A DNA stretch of 64,000 nt, taken from an uncultured Acetatifactor sp. (lineage in GTDB: Bacteria; Bacillota; Clostridia; Lachnospirales; Lachnospiraceae). The notes below the pieces were generated by a model. That model searched no databases. It worked only from the letters and a program-made list of their open reading frames with translations, and was not told the origin of the DNA. The position numbers and the translations under genes are program-made. How positions within the stretch are numbered: the stretch's first letter is position 1; each line of letters begins with the position of its first letter. The DNA is taken from NCBI GenBank assembly GCA_947627535.1, contig CANQWM010000003.1, positions 86,233 to 150,232 on the forward strand, read 5' to 3'. Shown one piece after another: positions 36,515 through 45,744 of the stretch.

Positions 36515-37827
36515 GAAAATTTGGGATTGTGCTGAAATATGAACTGAAGGAATATGTTTCCAACAAGGCGTTTATGATTCTTACGGTGCTGCTGGCTTTG
36601 GCGGGAGCCGTTCTTCTGTTCCTTCCCCGTTTTGTGGATCTGTCGGACTTTACCGGCGTTCAGACGGTGGACAGGGAGGAGACGGACGAAGGGGAGCAGG
36701 ATGTAGACGAAGGTGAAAGGGATATATATCTGTATCTGGATGAGGCTGGGATCCTGCGGGAAAACGTGTTGACGGAGTTTTTCCCGGGTGTGGAATGGAG
36801 AGCGGCCGGCAGCCGGGAGGAACTGATCGCCGCGGTGGGCCGCGAAGAGGAAAATACGGCGACACAGGAAGGCGAGGCGGATAATGAGGCGGAGGCCGGG
36901 TTCATCATCACCGGAGAAACCGAATACGAGTATTATGTATATAATAAATCCATGTCCGACTCCAACACAGCTGTGTTTGACGAGGTCATGAGACAGCTTT
37001 ACCGGTTAAATTACAGCGACCGCCAGGGATGGAATCTGGACGAGATCGACGCCATGTACCATATTCCCATCACGGTCAGCGAGCAGGTCCTGAATAAAGA
37101 CACCGGAGAAAACTTCTGGTACTGCTATGTCCTTGTTATTCTGGTATTCATGCTGATCGTCATGTACGGCCAGATGATCGCAGTGGCAGTGACCAATGAA
37201 AAGAGCAATCGCGCCATTGAAGTTCTGGTGACCAGTACGACGCCAAACAGCCTTCTTTTCGGTAAGGTGGTCGCCGGAGCCATCGGCGGTCTGTTTCAGG
37301 CGGGACTGGTCCTGGGGGCGGTGCTTCTGTCCTATCAGGCAAACCGTGAGGTGTGGGGCGGACAGCTCGATATGTTCCTGCATGTTCCGGCGGATGTGCT
37401 GGTCACCTTCGCGGTATTCGGCCTTGGCGGCTACCTCTTCTACGCCTTTTTATACGGCGCCATGGGAGCGCTGGTCAGCAAGACGGAGGACGTGAGCAAG
37501 AGCGCCAGCGGACTGATGGTGATTGTCATGGTGGTCTACTTCTTCTCGCTCCTGCAGCTGGATAACGTGGAGGGACCGATTATCAAGGTGCTTTCCTTCC
37601 TGCCCGTCAGTTCCTACAGCACGATGTTTGCCAGAATCGCCATGGGGACCGTGGCGCCCTGGGAAATATTGTTGTCCTTTGTCATCCTTGCGGCATCCAT
37701 TTTTGGAGCGGGTGTCCTTGGGGCGAAGATCTATCGCATGGGGACGCTGCGGTACGGCAATCCCATTAAGATCGGAGCGGCGCTGAAGGAGATCCGGAAG
37801 GAAACCCGGAACGGAAAGGCGCAGTAA
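36511..37827 (+). CDS. ABC-2 type transporter permease (NatB-like)
   Basis: A 438-residue permease with one N-terminal membrane segment, an external domain of about 170 residues, and five or six C-terminal segments, as in NatB-type ABC-2 permeases. MIAVAVTNEKSNRAIEVLVTSTTPNSLLFGKVVAGAIGGLFQ is the conserved cytoplasmic coupling region. The external part carries a strongly acidic stretch (DREETDEGEQDVDEGERD). It pairs with the ATPase encoded immediately upstream. Substrate unknown. Confidence 0.92.
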   Translation: MRKFGIVLKYELKEYVSNKAFMILTVLLALAGAVLLFLPRFVDLSDFTGVQTVDREETDEGEQDVDEGERDIYLYLDEAGILRENVLTEFFPGVEWRAAGSREELIAAVGREEENTATQEGEADNEAEAGFIITGETEYEYYVYNKSMSDSNTAVFDEVMRQLYRLNYSDRQGWNLDEIDAMYHIPITVSEQVLNKDTGENFWYCYVLVILVFMLIVMYGQMIAVAVTNEKSNRAIEVLVTSTTPNSLLFGKVVAGAIGGLFQAGLVLGAVLLSYQANREVWGGQLDMFLHVPADVLVTFAVFGLGGYLFYAFLYGAMGALVSKTEDVSKSASGLMVIVMVVYFFSLLQLDNVEGPIIKVLSFLPVSSYSTMFARIAMGTVAPWEILLSFVILAASIFGAGVLGAKIYRMGTLRYGNPIKIGAALKEIRKETRNGKAQ

Positions 37828-37954
37828 GACAAAAGAAAGATCGAATCAGACCCACCGGCAGGAAGATCACACAGCCCTGACAGGCACCAAGGGAGCAGGG
37901 ATCGCGTATGATAGCTGCAGAAAGGCTTGCGGGCAGTGAAGAGAGGGTTGCAGA

Positions 37955-39670
37955 ATGCCGGATTGCAGGGAGAAGATTCTTTCCAACGATTATTATGACG
38001 TGATCACGGACTACCCCATACGGATGCTGGCGGAGAGCGACAGGGATCTCTGCTATTCCGCCATTGAAAATCTGTACAGCGTGGTCTATTTCAGCAGAGC
38101 GGACGTACTCACCGCGGACAGCTATTTCTTTGAATACCGCAGTGTGCCGAAGCTGTATGGCCTGATGCAGGACGGCCCCGTGGAGGGCGGCTTTGATCCG
38201 AACAGCCTGATCGTAAGCGGGATCACCCAGATCCAGCGGCCGCCTCTCTCTCTTTCGGGGCGGGGATGCGTGATCGCAGTGATCGATACGGGGATCGATT
38301 ATACAAATCCCCTGTTTCGCAATGAGGACGGCAGCAGCCGTATTCTGGCCATCTGGGACCAGACCATTCAGACCGGTACGCCGCCTGCGGGATTTCAGTA
38401 CGGGTCGGAATACACCAGAGAGGAAATAGACAGGGCACTGCAGGCGGACGATCCCTACAGCATCGTCCCCAGCAGGGATGACAACGGCCACGGAACCGCC
38501 ATGGCCGGCGTCGCCGCAGGCAGCAGGACGAGGGGCGGGCTGACCTACTTTGGCGCCGCGCCGGAGGCGGACATCGTAATTGTAAAGCTGAAGGAATGCA
38601 AGCAGTATTTCAGGGATTTTTACATGATCCCCCAGGGTGTGCCGGCCTTTCAGGAAAATGACATCATGCTTGCGGTTCAGTACGCCGACTCCTTTACGGA
38701 TATTTTCCGCAGGCCGGTGGTAGTCTGTCTGGGGCTTGGAAGCAACAGCGGCGACCACGCGGGCAGTTCCGCGCTTTCCCGCTATCTGGAGCTGGTAGCG
38801 GTAAAACGCAGCAGGGCGGTGGTGGCAGGCGGAGGGAACGAGGGAAATGCCCGCCATCATTTTCAGGGAGATTTAAGCCGCCGGACAGACGGACAAAACG
38901 GCACTTCGGTGGAGGTCCGGGTGGAACAGGGCGCGCAGGGGTTCCTTCTGGAGCTTTGGGGCAGCGTGCCGGACGTGTTTACCGTGTCCGTCCGTTCGCC
39001 CGGCGGCGAGACGATCCCGCCGCTGCGGCTGGGCATCAGCGACAGCATTACCTATGGCTTTGTATATGAGAGAACCCGGATTACGGTGGCGGGAACGCTG
39101 GTAGAGCCGGCTTCCGGCGAGGAACTGATCCAGCTTCGGGTTCAGGATCCAACCCCGGGTATCTGGACATTTCTGGTAGAAAACGCGGGAGAACTGCACA
39201 ACGGAGAGTTCCACCTCTGGCTGCCGATCTCGCAGTTTCTGAGCGCTCCCGTGTATTTTCTGGAGTCTACCCCTTATATTACGCTGACGGAGCCTGCCAT
39301 GGCGCAGGATGTGATCAGCGTTTCCGCCTATGACGCCTCAAACAACAGTTTTTACATTGAATCGGGCAGGGGATTTTCCAGGACCGGCGCCATCCGGCCT
39401 GATTTTGCCGCGCCTGGGGTGGATGTGTTTACCTTCCGGGGAAAGGAGTCCGGTACGTCCATGTCCGCAGCCGTCACCGCCGGAGCTGTGGCACAGTTCA
39501 TGCAGTGGGCCGTGGTGGAGGGAAACAATACGCTGGTGGAGAGCAGGGAGATCAAAAACTATTTTATCCGGGGGGCGTCGCGCAGCGCGGGCCTTTCGTA
39601 TCCGAACAGGGAATGGGGTTACGGGCGGCTGAACATGGTTGGAACCTTCGACGCCCTGATCGGGGTGTAA
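37955..39670 (+). CDS. S8-family (subtilisin-like) serine protease, Csp-like
   Basis: A 571-residue subtilase with the full triad: Asp in VIDTGIDYTNP (about 109), His in NGHGTAMAG (about 180), Ser in GTSMSAAV (about 500), plus the oxyanion Asn in GGGNEG. The 180-residue beta-rich insert between the Asn and Ser motifs is typical of the CspA/B/C-like clostridial group, which includes the protease that activates the spore-cortex lysin SleC. No signal peptide is visible. The N-terminal 90 residues resemble the short CspB prodomain. A role in spore germination is possible but not shown; similar proteases of unknown role are common in this family of bacteria. Confidence 0.9.
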   Translation: MPDCREKILSNDYYDVITDYPIRMLAESDRDLCYSAIENLYSVVYFSRADVLTADSYFFEYRSVPKLYGLMQDGPVEGGFDPNSLIVSGITQIQRPPLSLSGRGCVIAVIDTGIDYTNPLFRNEDGSSRILAIWDQTIQTGTPPAGFQYGSEYTREEIDRALQADDPYSIVPSRDDNGHGTAMAGVAAGSRTRGGLTYFGAAPEADIVIVKLKECKQYFRDFYMIPQGVPAFQENDIMLAVQYADSFTDIFRRPVVVCLGLGSNSGDHAGSSALSRYLELVAVKRSRAVVAGGGNEGNARHHFQGDLSRRTDGQNGTSVEVRVEQGAQGFLLELWGSVPDVFTVSVRSPGGETIPPLRLGISDSITYGFVYERTRITVAGTLVEPASGEELIQLRVQDPTPGIWTFLVENAGELHNGEFHLWLPISQFLSAPVYFLESTPYITLTEPAMAQDVISVSAYDASNNSFYIESGRGFSRTGAIRPDFAAPGVDVFTFRGKESGTSMSAAVTAGAVAQFMQWAVVEGNNTLVESREIKNYFIRGASRSAGLSYPNREWGYGRLNMVGTFDALIGV

Positions 39671-39787
39671 GAGATGGGGCGCCGGTCTCGGGATTTTCAG
39701 AAATAATAATAAAGCAGAAGATATGTGCAGAACTTCAGATTAAGAATTAATTTGGCGGCCCTTCAGAAAATATTAATTTTGCATAAC

Positions 39788-39816
39788 TTGACTGTCCACA
39801 GCTTCAAAGATATAAT
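39788..39816 (+). promoter_or_regulatory. Promoter of the phospholipid operon
   Basis: TTGACT (39788-39793) and TATAAT (39811-39816) have an exact 17-base spacer, 27 bases before the first gene's start. Confidence 0.85.
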
Positions 39817-39842
39817 TCTGTTTGGAGGCTGGGGGTGAGAAG

Positions 39843-40508
39843 TTGAAAAAACTGTTATGCAGCGTAATGCCGTTGTACTCATGGATTCTGTTGATTCTCT
39901 TATTATCTGCAAATTTTCTTGTGTACTCCTGTTCGCGCCTTTTTACTGCCGGATGGAAGCATTACAGTCTGGAGACTCCCTTGGACAGGGCGCTGCCGTT
40001 TGTGCCCTTTTTCGTGCTTTTTTATGTCCTTGCCTATCTGCAGTGGGTCATCGGGTATGTGATGATCGGAAGGGGCGGACGGGAAACGGCTTTCCGTATT
40101 CTGATCGGTGAACTGATCGCGAAAGGAATTACCCTCGTCTTTTTTGTCTTCCTGCCCACTACCGTGGAAAGCCTGCGGCCTGATGTGCAATCCCTCCAGG
40201 GCGGCGGGCTCTGGTGCAGGCTGACGGCCCTGATCTATAGCCTGGATGCGGCAGACAACTGTTTTCCTTCCATTCATTGCCTGGAGAGCTGGGTCTGCTT
40301 CAGAGGCGCGCTTCGGCTTAAAAATGCTCCGCAGTGGTATGCGCCTGTAATGCTGGTGATGACTTTGCTGGTGTTTGCGTCTACCGTGCTTGTCAGACAG
40401 CATGTGCTGGCCGATATTTTGGGCGGTGTGCTGACTGCGCAGACCGGTCTGTTCCTGGCGGACCGGCTGAAGCCGGAAAGGTATGGGGGAGAGGAAGGAG
40501 GGCTATGA
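39843..40508 (+). CDS. PAP2-family membrane phosphatase
   Basis: A 221-residue protein with about five membrane segments. FPSIHCLES and TVLVRQHVLADILGGV contain the serine-histidine and arginine-histidine-aspartate sites of type 2 phosphatidic acid phosphatases. The first PAP2 motif (K-x6-RP) is not obvious, so activity is less certain. Substrates could be phosphatidic acid, phosphatidylglycerol phosphate or undecaprenyl diphosphate; location with pssA and psd favours a phospholipid. The TTG at 39843 follows GGGGGTGAG; a TTG seven codons earlier is an alternative. The 3' end overlaps the next start. Confidence 0.83.
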   Translation: MKKLLCSVMPLYSWILLILLLSANFLVYSCSRLFTAGWKHYSLETPLDRALPFVPFFVLFYVLAYLQWVIGYVMIGRGGRETAFRILIGELIAKGITLVFFVFLPTTVESLRPDVQSLQGGGLWCRLTALIYSLDAADNCFPSIHCLESWVCFRGALRLKNAPQWYAPVMLVMTLLVFASTVLVRQHVLADILGGVLTAQTGLFLADRLKPERYGGEEGGL

Positions 40509-41536
40509 AAAACGCAAAAAAATGGGGATTGCTTTTTCTGGCGCTTGCAATTCTGACGGTCTGGGCTGTCATATCTCAGAGTAAAAGCTTTTCCGTTTCA
40601 AAGTTTATGGATACCCTCCAGGGCTCCTCTGCGGGATGGACGGCGGCAGCGGCGGGCTCCATGCTGGGCTTTATTGTTTTTGAGGGAATGGCGATCCTCT
40701 GTATCCTCAGAGCCTTTGGATATGTTCGGAGTTTTCGGAGCGGCTTTCTTTATTCGGCGGCGGACATTTATTTTTCCGCGATTACGCCGTCGGCCACGGG
40801 AGGGCAGCCGGCAAGCGCGTATTTTATGATGAAGAGCGGGATTCCGGGAGCAGTGGTCACGATTACGTTGATGGCGAATATTATTATGTATACCGTGGCG
40901 CTCCTGACAGTGGGGATAGCGGGATTTGCGATCCGGCCGGAAATTTTTCTGCATTTTCATCTGCCGGGCAGGATCCTGATCGCTGCCGGGTATCTCATCC
41001 TGTGCGGCCTGTCATTGATCTTTTGTGTTATGATCGCAAGACCTGAAATTCTGGAGAGGATATGTGATTTTTTCCTGAGACTTGGGAAGAAACTGCATCT
41101 GATCCGGCATTTGGAAGAAAAGCGCAGGAAGCTGCGGCGTGTGATGACAGAATACCGGCAGTGCGCAAAAATTATGACCGGCAGCAGGCTGGTGTTCCTG
41201 AAGGTGTATCTTTTTAATCTGCTGCAGCGCCTTTCCCAGATCACGGTAACTCTCTTTGTCTGGCTTGCCGTTGGAGGCAGCGTATCCCTGGCCTCGGATA
41301 TCTGGGTTACGCAGAGCTTCGTGACCATCGGAACCTACAGCGTCCCCATTCCGGGCGGGATGGGAGTGGCGGATTATCTTCTCATCGACGGATTTCGGGC
41401 ATTGTGTGACGAGGGAACCGCGGTCAATCTGGAACTGATCAGCAGGAGCATGTCATTTTATGTATGCCTGATCATAAGCGCGGCGACCGTGTTTGTTGGT
41501 ATGATTTTTACGGCGAGGAAAAGGAAAACAAAATGA
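40505..41536 (+). CDS. Lysylphosphatidylglycerol synthase transmembrane region-like protein (UPF0104)
   Basis: A 343-residue protein with eight or so membrane segments, homologous to the flippase half of MprF. FSAITPSATGGQPASAYFM and the C-terminal YSVPIPGGMGVADYLL are the conserved segments of this family. There is no aminoacyl-transferase domain, so it does not make lysyl-lipid itself; movement of lipids across the membrane is the likely role. ATGA overlap with the PAP2 gene and again with pssA shows translational coupling. The nearest lipid products are phosphatidylserine and phosphatidylethanolamine, possible cargo. Confidence 0.88.
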   Translation: MKNAKKWGLLFLALAILTVWAVISQSKSFSVSKFMDTLQGSSAGWTAAAAGSMLGFIVFEGMAILCILRAFGYVRSFRSGFLYSAADIYFSAITPSATGGQPASAYFMMKSGIPGAVVTITLMANIIMYTVALLTVGIAGFAIRPEIFLHFHLPGRILIAAGYLILCGLSLIFCVMIARPEILERICDFFLRLGKKLHLIRHLEEKRRKLRRVMTEYRQCAKIMTGSRLVFLKVYLFNLLQRLSQITVTLFVWLAVGGSVSLASDIWVTQSFVTIGTYSVPIPGGMGVADYLLIDGFRALCDEGTAVNLELISRSMSFYVCLIISAATVFVGMIFTARKRKTK

Positions 41537-42225
41537 TCGGAATATTTGATTACACAGTTTGGCTTACTTATCTGTCTCTGATCTCGGCAACGCTGGGGAT
41601 CATGGTCTCTCTGCAGAGGTCGGGGCATCCTTACATAGGTATTTTCTTTCTGCTGATATGCGGGCTCTGCGATGCCTTTGACGGAAAGGTGGCCAGGACA
41701 AAGAAAAACAGGACGGATTTTGCAAAGCGATATGGCGTTCAGATCGATTCGCTGTCGGATCTGGTGGCATTCGGTGTGCTGCCGGCCTGTATCGGAAACG
41801 CCATGGTCAGGGTCTGCCCTACGATTTCGGAGATCCCGGCCATTCACAGGGACGGCCGTCTGGAATTTCCTGTGGAGATCTTTCTGTATCTCATCATGAT
41901 CGTATATGTGCTTGCGGCGCTGGTCCGGCTCGCCTATTTCAATGTCACGGAAGAAGAGCGGCAAAAGGTGGAGGGTGAAAGCCGGAGGTATTTTACCGGT
42001 CTCCCGGTAACGTCATCCGCGCTGATCTTTCCAACCGTGCTGCTTTTTCAGTATCTGATGCCCAGAGATATTACGCTGGTGTACTTTGGCGTCATGCTTT
42101 TTACGGCTGTTCTGTTTGTGTCGAAGATACATGTGCGTAAGCCTGGACTTAGGGGAATCCTGATTATGGTGGGAATGGGACTGGCGGAGTTCATAGTGCT
42201 TGCGGTCACATATTGCAGGAGGTAG
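41533..42225 (+). CDS. pssA: CDP-diacylglycerol-serine O-phosphatidyltransferase
   Basis: A CDP-alcohol phosphotransferase of 230 residues with six or more membrane segments. The family motif D-G-x2-A-R-x8-G-x3-D-x3-D is seen in CDAFDGKVARTKKNRTDFAKRYGVQIDSLSD, with a two-residue longer spacer than the strict consensus. The serine-using PssA assignment is based on sequence around the motif and on the psd gene 15 bases downstream. It makes phosphatidylserine at the membrane from CDP-diacylglycerol. The ATG overlaps the preceding stop; an upstream in-frame start at 41464 would lie inside the previous gene. Confidence 0.92.
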   Translation: MIGIFDYTVWLTYLSLISATLGIMVSLQRSGHPYIGIFFLLICGLCDAFDGKVARTKKNRTDFAKRYGVQIDSLSDLVAFGVLPACIGNAMVRVCPTISEIPAIHRDGRLEFPVEIFLYLIMIVYVLAALVRLAYFNVTEEERQKVEGESRRYFTGLPVTSSALIFPTVLLFQYLMPRDITLVYFGVMLFTAVLFVSKIHVRKPGLRGILIMVGMGLAEFIVLAVTYCRR

Positions 42226-42240
42226 GGAGGAAAGTACGGT

Positions 42241-43167
42241 ATGGAAACGCCGGTGAGACCTGAGCAGGACGGTGCTTTTCTGCATTTTCTGTATTACAGT
42301 ACAGCGGGGAGGATCCTGCTGAGACTTCTCAGCGCAAGGCCGGTTTCGGCTGTTGTGGGAAGGTTTTTGGATTCTTCTCTTTCCAAAGGACTGATAAAGC
42401 CCTTTGTAAGACATTGCGGTATTTCACTGGAGGACTGTGAAACCATAAGATTTCACAGTTTTAACGATTGTTTTGCAAGGAAAATCCGAGAGGAAAAGCG
42501 GCCTGTGGATAAAACTCCCAGGGCGCTGATCGCACCCTGCGACGGGCTTCTCAGCGCATATCGGATCACCCGGGGACTTGTGGTGCCGGTGAAGCAAAGC
42601 CGGTTTTCCCTTGAGACGCTGCTTGGAGGAAATCGGCTATACAAAGAGTACGAGGGGGGAATTTGTCTGGTATTCCGCCTTTGTGTCAGCCACTATCACA
42701 GATACTGTTATGTAGATCACGGCGTCAAGGGGAAAAACCATTTCCTGCCGGGAAGACTGCATACGGTGCGCCCTGTGGCATTGGAGACGGTTCCGGTCTT
42801 TACGGAGAACTGCCGGGAATATACTGTGATCGATACAGAGAATTTTGGCAGGATCGTCCAGATGGAGGTCGGCGCCATGCTGGTTGGAAGGATCCTGAAT
42901 TATCACGGGAAACGGGAAGTTTACAGAGGACAGGAAAAAGGAAAATTTCTGTATGGAGGCTCTACGATTATCGTACTGCTTCAAAAGGGGAAGGCAGAGC
43001 TTTTTCCCGGCGTCTTTCAGGCAACGGAGCAGGGGCTGGAGGTCCCTGTCAGGCTTGGCGAGAGGATCGGGACCGGTCTAATTTGCGGCAGAACACATAT
43101 ATTAGAACAAAACGGCTGCGAAAGCGAAAAAAGCCATGAAGACAATATATGTGAAGGACATTGCTAA
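42241..43167 (+). CDS. psd: Phosphatidylserine decarboxylase
   Basis: Psd converts phosphatidylserine to phosphatidylethanolamine using a pyruvoyl group made by self-cleavage. In this 308-residue protein, FLYGGSTIIVLL (about 237-248) holds the Gly-Ser cleavage site, and IAPCDGLLSAY and VSHYHRYCYVDHG hold the conserved Asp and His. The LGST motif of many Psd enzymes is GGST here, as in other clostridial forms. It directly follows pssA, completing the PE pathway. Its 3' end overlaps the start of the deacetylase gene by 32 bases. Confidence 0.95.
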   Translation: METPVRPEQDGAFLHFLYYSTAGRILLRLLSARPVSAVVGRFLDSSLSKGLIKPFVRHCGISLEDCETIRFHSFNDCFARKIREEKRPVDKTPRALIAPCDGLLSAYRITRGLVVPVKQSRFSLETLLGGNRLYKEYEGGICLVFRLCVSHYHRYCYVDHGVKGKNHFLPGRLHTVRPVALETVPVFTENCREYTVIDTENFGRIVQMEVGAMLVGRILNYHGKREVYRGQEKGKFLYGGSTIIVLLQKGKAELFPGVFQATEQGLEVPVRLGERIGTGLICGRTHILEQNGCESEKSHEDNICEGHC

Positions 43168-44017
43168 AAAATTTACCGGCGGAAAGGGAGACATGCGCCA
43201 GGTCGTACCGGCGCTGCTCTTTCTGTGCGCCATGTTCCTGCTGGGAAGAGCGGCGGCACAGACACTTGGAGAGATCAGTGAGGCGACGGGCCAGGCGATG
43301 GCGGGAGGTTCGCTGGAAGCTGAAAACTGGGGACTGGGATTCGGCAAGGAAGGTCAGAAGCCCACGGGAAATGCCACAGCGGCGGAGCTGGCGGAATACA
43401 ACGCTTATTTTATGGCGCCGGGTGAGGAAAAGGTGATCTACCTGACCTTCGACTGCGGATATGAAAACGGCAACACGGAGCCCATCCTGGACGCCCTGAA
43501 GGCTCATAATGCGCCTGCAACCTTTTTTGTCGTGGGACATTTTCTGGAATCGGCGCCGGAGATCGTAAAGCGCATGGCGCAGGAAGGTCACACGGTGGGG
43601 AATCACACCTATCATCACCCGGATATGTCTCAGATTGCCGACGAGGCATCCTTCCGCAGGGAGATGGAAGATACCGCGGCGAAATACAAGGAGATCACCG
43701 GACAGGAAATGGCGATGTACTACAGGCCGCCTCAGGGCAAGTACAGTCGGACGAATCTGCAGATGGCGAAAGACATGGGGTACAGCACCTTTTTCTGGAG
43801 TCTGGCGTATGTGGACTGGAATCAGGACAGTCAGCCCAGCCATGAGGAAGCGTTTGAGAAACTGACGAAGCGGATTCACCCCGGAGCCATTGTATTGCTG
43901 CACAGCACCTCAAAGACCAACGGGGAAATTCTGGATGAACTGCTGACCAGGTGGGAAGAGATGGGGTATACGTTCCGGCCGCTGTCGGATTTTACGGAGA
44001 AGTCTTTTTCTACATAA
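43136..44017 (+). CDS. PdaA-like polysaccharide deacetylase
   Basis: A NodB-fold deacetylase with an N-terminal membrane segment (about 20-40). WGLGFGKEGQKPTGN ahead of the domain and LTFDCGYENGN in place of TFDDG are the hallmarks of PdaA, which removes acetyl from MurNAc during muramic-delta-lactam formation in the spore cortex. NHTYHHPDM (metal histidines), YRPPQGKYS and IVLLHSTS are intact. The start is uncertain: ATG 43136 overlaps psd, while ATG 43193 has GGGAG only two bases away. Function in sporulation is inferred from family membership. Confidence 0.88.
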   Translation: MKTIYVKDIAKKFTGGKGDMRQVVPALLFLCAMFLLGRAAAQTLGEISEATGQAMAGGSLEAENWGLGFGKEGQKPTGNATAAELAEYNAYFMAPGEEKVIYLTFDCGYENGNTEPILDALKAHNAPATFFVVGHFLESAPEIVKRMAQEGHTVGNHTYHHPDMSQIADEASFRREMEDTAAKYKEITGQEMAMYYRPPQGKYSRTNLQMAKDMGYSTFFWSLAYVDWNQDSQPSHEEAFEKLTKRIHPGAIVLLHSTSKTNGEILDELLTRWEEMGYTFRPLSDFTEKSFST

Positions 44018-44022
44018 AAAAT

Positions 44023-44051
44023 TTGACTTAACGTATCGGCTCACATATAAT
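44023..44051 (+). promoter_or_regulatory. Promoter of guaA
   Basis: TTGACT (44023-44028) and TATAAT (44046-44051) with a 17-base spacer, about 64 bases before the guaA start. No purine riboswitch or PurR box was recognised in the short leader. Confidence 0.85.
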
Positions 44052-44114
44052 AGAAGTCAATGAAACGGGTTTACCTGATCTTACCGCCGGACAGCGGCAG
44101 AACGCGAGGAAACT

Positions 44115-45659
44115 ATGGATAAGGAACTGGTAATTGTCATTGACTTTGGCGGCCAGTACAACCAGCTGGTTGCAAGACGTGTCAGAGAATGCAGTGTGTA
44201 CTGCGAAATCTATTCTTACAAAACGGATCTGGAAAAGATCAGGGCCATGAAGCCGAAGGGAATCATCCTGACCGGCGGCCCCAGCAGCTGCTATGAGGAA
44301 GGCGCGGCCAGCTGTTCCCCAAAGCTCTTTGAGCTGGGCATTCCGGTGCTGGGGTTGTGCTATGGCGCTCAGCTGATGAGTTATATGCTGGGCGGCAGAG
44401 TGGCCCGGGCCGATGTGCGGGAGTACGGAAAGACGGAGGTGGATGTAGATACTTCGTCGGCGCTGTTTGAAGGCGTCACGTCTCATACGGTCTGCTGGAT
44501 GAGCCATTTTGACTATATCGCACAGATGGCGCCCGGTTTCCGGGCGGTGGCAAGGACGGCGAACTGCCCCGTGGCGGCGGCAGAGTGCGTGGAGAAGAAT
44601 CTGTACGCCATCCAGTTTCATCCTGAGGTCCTTCACACGGTGGAAGGCTCCAGGATGCTGTATAATTTTGTGCGCGGTATCTGCGGCTGTGGGGGAGACT
44701 GGCGAATGGACTCCTTTGTGGAGGAAAGCGTGGCGTCCATCCGGAAAAAGGTGGGAAACGGCAGAGTTCTCTGCGCCCTGTCCGGCGGAGTGGATTCTTC
44801 TGTCGCTGCGGTGCTTTTATCCAAGGCGGTGGGGGAACAGCTGACCTGCGTGTTCGTGGATCACGGTCTGCTTCGCAAGAATGAGGGCGATGAGGTGGAG
44901 GCCGTGTTCGGCCCGCAGGGAAATTATAAGCTGAATTTCATCCGGGTGAACGCACAGGAGAGATTTTACGGAAAACTGGCCGGCGTGTCAGAGCCGGAAC
45001 AAAAGCGGAAGATCATCGGTGAGGAATTTATCCGCGTGTTTGAAGAGGAAGCCAAAAAGATCGGGGCGGTGGATTTTCTGGTTCAGGGAACCATCTATCC
45101 TGATGTGGTGGAAAGCGGTCTGGGCGGCGAGTCGGCTGTGATCAAGTCCCATCATAACGTGGGCGGTCTGCCGGATTATGTGGACTTTCAGGAGATCATA
45201 GAGCCCTTGCGGAACCTGTTCAAGGATGAGGTGCGCAAGGTAGGGCTGGAGCTTGGCATTCCGGAGCATCTTGTGTTCCGTCAGCCTTTCCCGGGACCGG
45301 GGCTCGGGATCCGTATTATTGGTGAGGTGACCGCGGAGAAGGTGCGGATCGTGCAGGATGCGGACGCCATCTACCGGGAGGAGATTGCGAAAGCGGGGCT
45401 GGACCGCAGTATCAATCAGTATTTTGCGGCGCTGACCAATATGCGGTCGGTGGGGGTTATGGGCGACGAGCGGACCTATGATTACGCCGTGGCGCTGCGG
45501 GCCGTGAACACGGTGGATTTCATGACCGCCGAGGCGGCGGAAATTCCATGGGAGGTGCTGAAGAAGGTGACCAGCCGGATCATTAATGAGGTGGGCGGTG
45601 TGAACAGGGTGCTTTACGATGTGAGCTCGAAGCCGCCGGGGACGATTGAGTTTGAGTGA
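44115..45659 (+). CDS. guaA: GMP synthase (glutamine-hydrolysing)
   Basis: GuaA converts XMP to GMP with glutamine and ATP. Class I amidotransferase motifs are VLGLCYGAQ (nucleophile Cys) and IQFHPEV; the ATP-pyrophosphatase P-loop is LSGGVDSS; the dimerisation domain ends in [13 protein letters not shown]. Length 514 is normal. The last four codons, GAG TTT GAG TGA, are the integration site of the 18-kb element that follows: the same tail (GAG TTT GAA TAG) recurs at 63699. The usual ending in many bacteria is EWE; here it is EFE. The element leaves the protein sequence intact. Confidence 0.98.
   Translation: MDKELVIVIDFGGQYNQLVARRVRECSVYCEIYSYKTDLEKIRAMKPKGIILTGGPSSCYEEGAASCSPKLFELGIPVLGLCYGAQLMSYMLGGRVARADVREYGKTEVDVDTSSALFEGVTSHTVCWMSHFDYIAQMAPGFRAVARTANCPVAAAECVEKNLYAIQFHPEVLHTVEGSRMLYNFVRGICGCGGDWRMDSFVEESVASIRKKVGNGRVLCALSGGVDSSVAAVLLSKAVGEQLTCVFVDHGLLRKNEGDEVEAVFGPQGNYKLNFIRVNAQERFYGKLAGVSEPEQKRKIIGEEFIRVFEEEAKKIGAVDFLVQGTIYPDVVESGLGGESAVIKSHHNVGGLPDYVDFQEIIEPLRNLFKDEVRKVGLELGIPEHLVFRQPFPGPGLGIRIIGEVTAEKVRIVQDADAIYREEIAKAGLDRSINQYFAALTNMRSVGVMGDERTYDYAVALRAVNTVDFMTAEAAEIPWEVLKKVTSRIINEVGGVNRVLYDVSSKPPGTIEFE
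45648..45659 (+). repeat. Candidate attL core in the guaA 3' end
   Basis: GAGTTTGAGTGA encodes E-F-E-stop of guaA. The first eight bases are repeated exactly at 63699. A strand exchange in this segment would keep guaA intact. Confidence 0.65.
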
Positions 45660-45665
45660 GAGGGT

Positions 45666-45708
45666 AAATCCCCACGAGCCTTGATTTTTCAAGGCTTGCG
45701 GGGATTTT
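45666..45708 (+). terminator. Rho-independent terminator directly after guaA
   Basis: AAATCCCC pairs with GGGGATTT and AGCCTTGA with TCAAGGCT, separated by a small internal mismatch (ACG/TGC), around a four-base loop; a T run ends the hairpin. If the att assignment is right, this terminator belongs to the element and replaces the native one now at 63721. Confidence 0.85.
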
Positions 45709-45720
45709 AAAATTGGTGGT

Positions 45721-45737
45721 GGGTACGATTTGGGTAC
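45721..45737 (+). repeat. Left pair of GGGTAC repeats (candidate integrase arm site)
   Basis: GGGTAC at 45721 and 45732, 11 bases apart, in direct orientation and about 70 bases inside the left att core. The same pair with the same spacing is found near the right end. Confidence 0.55.
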
Positions 45738-45744
45738 AAAAAAT

